A DNA stretch of 64,000 bases from Hippopus hippopus. Its lineage: Eukaryota; Mollusca; Bivalvia; Cardiida; Cardiidae. Below the pieces are notes generated by a model, which worked only from the letters and a program-made list of their open reading frames with translations, did no database searches and was not told where the DNA came from. Location of the stretch: the NCBI GenBank assembly GCA_946811185.2, contig OX328112.1, positions 18,891,215-18,955,214 of the forward strand. The letters run 5' to 3'. The translations under genes were made by a program, and so were the position numbers. Of the stretch, positions 63,445 through 64,000 are shown piece by piece. Within the stretch, counting starts at the first letter, position 1; the number at the start of each line of letters is the position of its first letter.

Positions 63445-64000
63445 CTTTTTTTATGTTTAGGATTAACCAAATTTCTAAAATTCTTGTGAAAAACACCTGT
63501 AACATATTAAAAGAAATCGTTGAAAAAACATCTTCAGCGTTTAAATTCTTGCCGCCATCTTTTCTTCATATCCAAAGGTATAGATGATAAACGATTCTCG
63601 ATTGGTTGAATACTATTAATTTTAGCAGAAAACAACCAATGGAATTACCCGTTTCATTGCAATCAGGTGCGCTTGATTTGAACTTGCAGTATACGTTGCG
63701 TGAACCAGGGACAATCCCTGAGTGGACGAATAGAATGAAAATGAAAACTTTTTTCTTTCATTTTTAACTAAATTAGGATTATGTTGTGCAGATTATTTGA
63801 GAAAAGGAATATCTCTACACTTGAACTTGTAAAGATGCAACCAGCGCCGTTGGCAGCAGGGATCGAGTTCAAACCACGAAGGATCCCCACCCCCTTTCTT
63901 TTGTAAATTTCATAAACTCCTTTTTCCTTAAGCCCGAGTTGTCCGATTGTTCAGGTAGGAGATATGATCAAACATAAATGTCAAATCAGCTAAACGTCTA

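Larger units (their letters stand above)
48604..64000. other. 15.4-kb region upstream of the first visible exon, no supported exons of the main gene
   Basis: The frame entering the exon at 48486-48603 requires an upstream exon ending one base into a codon, but I find no Ig, FN3 or linker-like frame with proper splice sites here. Content is repeats: MITEs, SINE-like copies, a fold-back element, AC and C runs. It is either one very long intron or the gene continues outside the window. Confidence 0.6.

Overview
The window is animal nuclear DNA: AT-rich, intron-dense and packed with short transposon-derived repeats. It most likely comes from a bivalve mollusc. From memory the GC-rich hairpin repeats recall dreissenid mussels such as Dreissena, but the species call is tentative. 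There is no bacterial-style gene organisation, no rRNA, no CRISPR array and no convincing functional tRNA.

One large gene dominates, on the minus strand, running from about 48,603 (the first exon inside the window) down to a stop codon at 5,250-5,252. By eye I could chain 33 exons. Every junction has AG acceptor and GT donor dinucleotides, and every junction keeps a single open reading frame, giving 2,461 codons plus stop. The product is the C-terminal part of a giant muscle protein of the obscurin/UNC-89 (SPEG-like) family. Domain order is FN3, linker, FN3, acidic linker, FN3, Ser-rich linker, FN3, Arg/Ser linker, Ig, Ig, kinase 1, linker, Ig, FN3, kinase 2, and a very long Glu/Lys/Val/Thr-rich tail. 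The paired kinases are the family signature. Both look like pseudokinases, and they have lost different catalytic residues. Residue numbers in this annotation count from the first complete codon in the window.

Region by region: 1-5,249 is 3' flank or UTR with repeats. 5,250-14,280 holds the tail and kinase 2. 16,005-22,146 holds the FN3 and Ig in front of kinase 2. 23,635-31,118 holds the inter-kinase linker and kinase 1. 31,823-48,603 holds two Ig domains and four FN3 domains. 48,604-64,000 has no further exon I can support for this gene, so the 5' part lies beyond the window or across an intron longer than 15 kb. A weak plus-strand coding candidate sits near 63.3 kb.

Introns and flanks are built largely from repeats. 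The dominant one is a palindromic MITE of about 220 bp with TTAA-flanked CCCTTTACCA ends, present in roughly fifty to sixty recognisable copies and resembling a piggyBac-derived non-autonomous element. Others are two MITE families with GC-rich hairpins, TIR-bounded elements carrying 145-bp or 160-bp tandem arrays, a hAT-like 1.2-kb element, a fold-back element near 55-57 kb, tRNA-headed SINE-like repeats and several hairpin elements. I found no entirely new molecular system. The most notable points are the complementary decay of the two kinases, the intron positions they share, and the directly visible TTAA target duplication of the dominant MITE.
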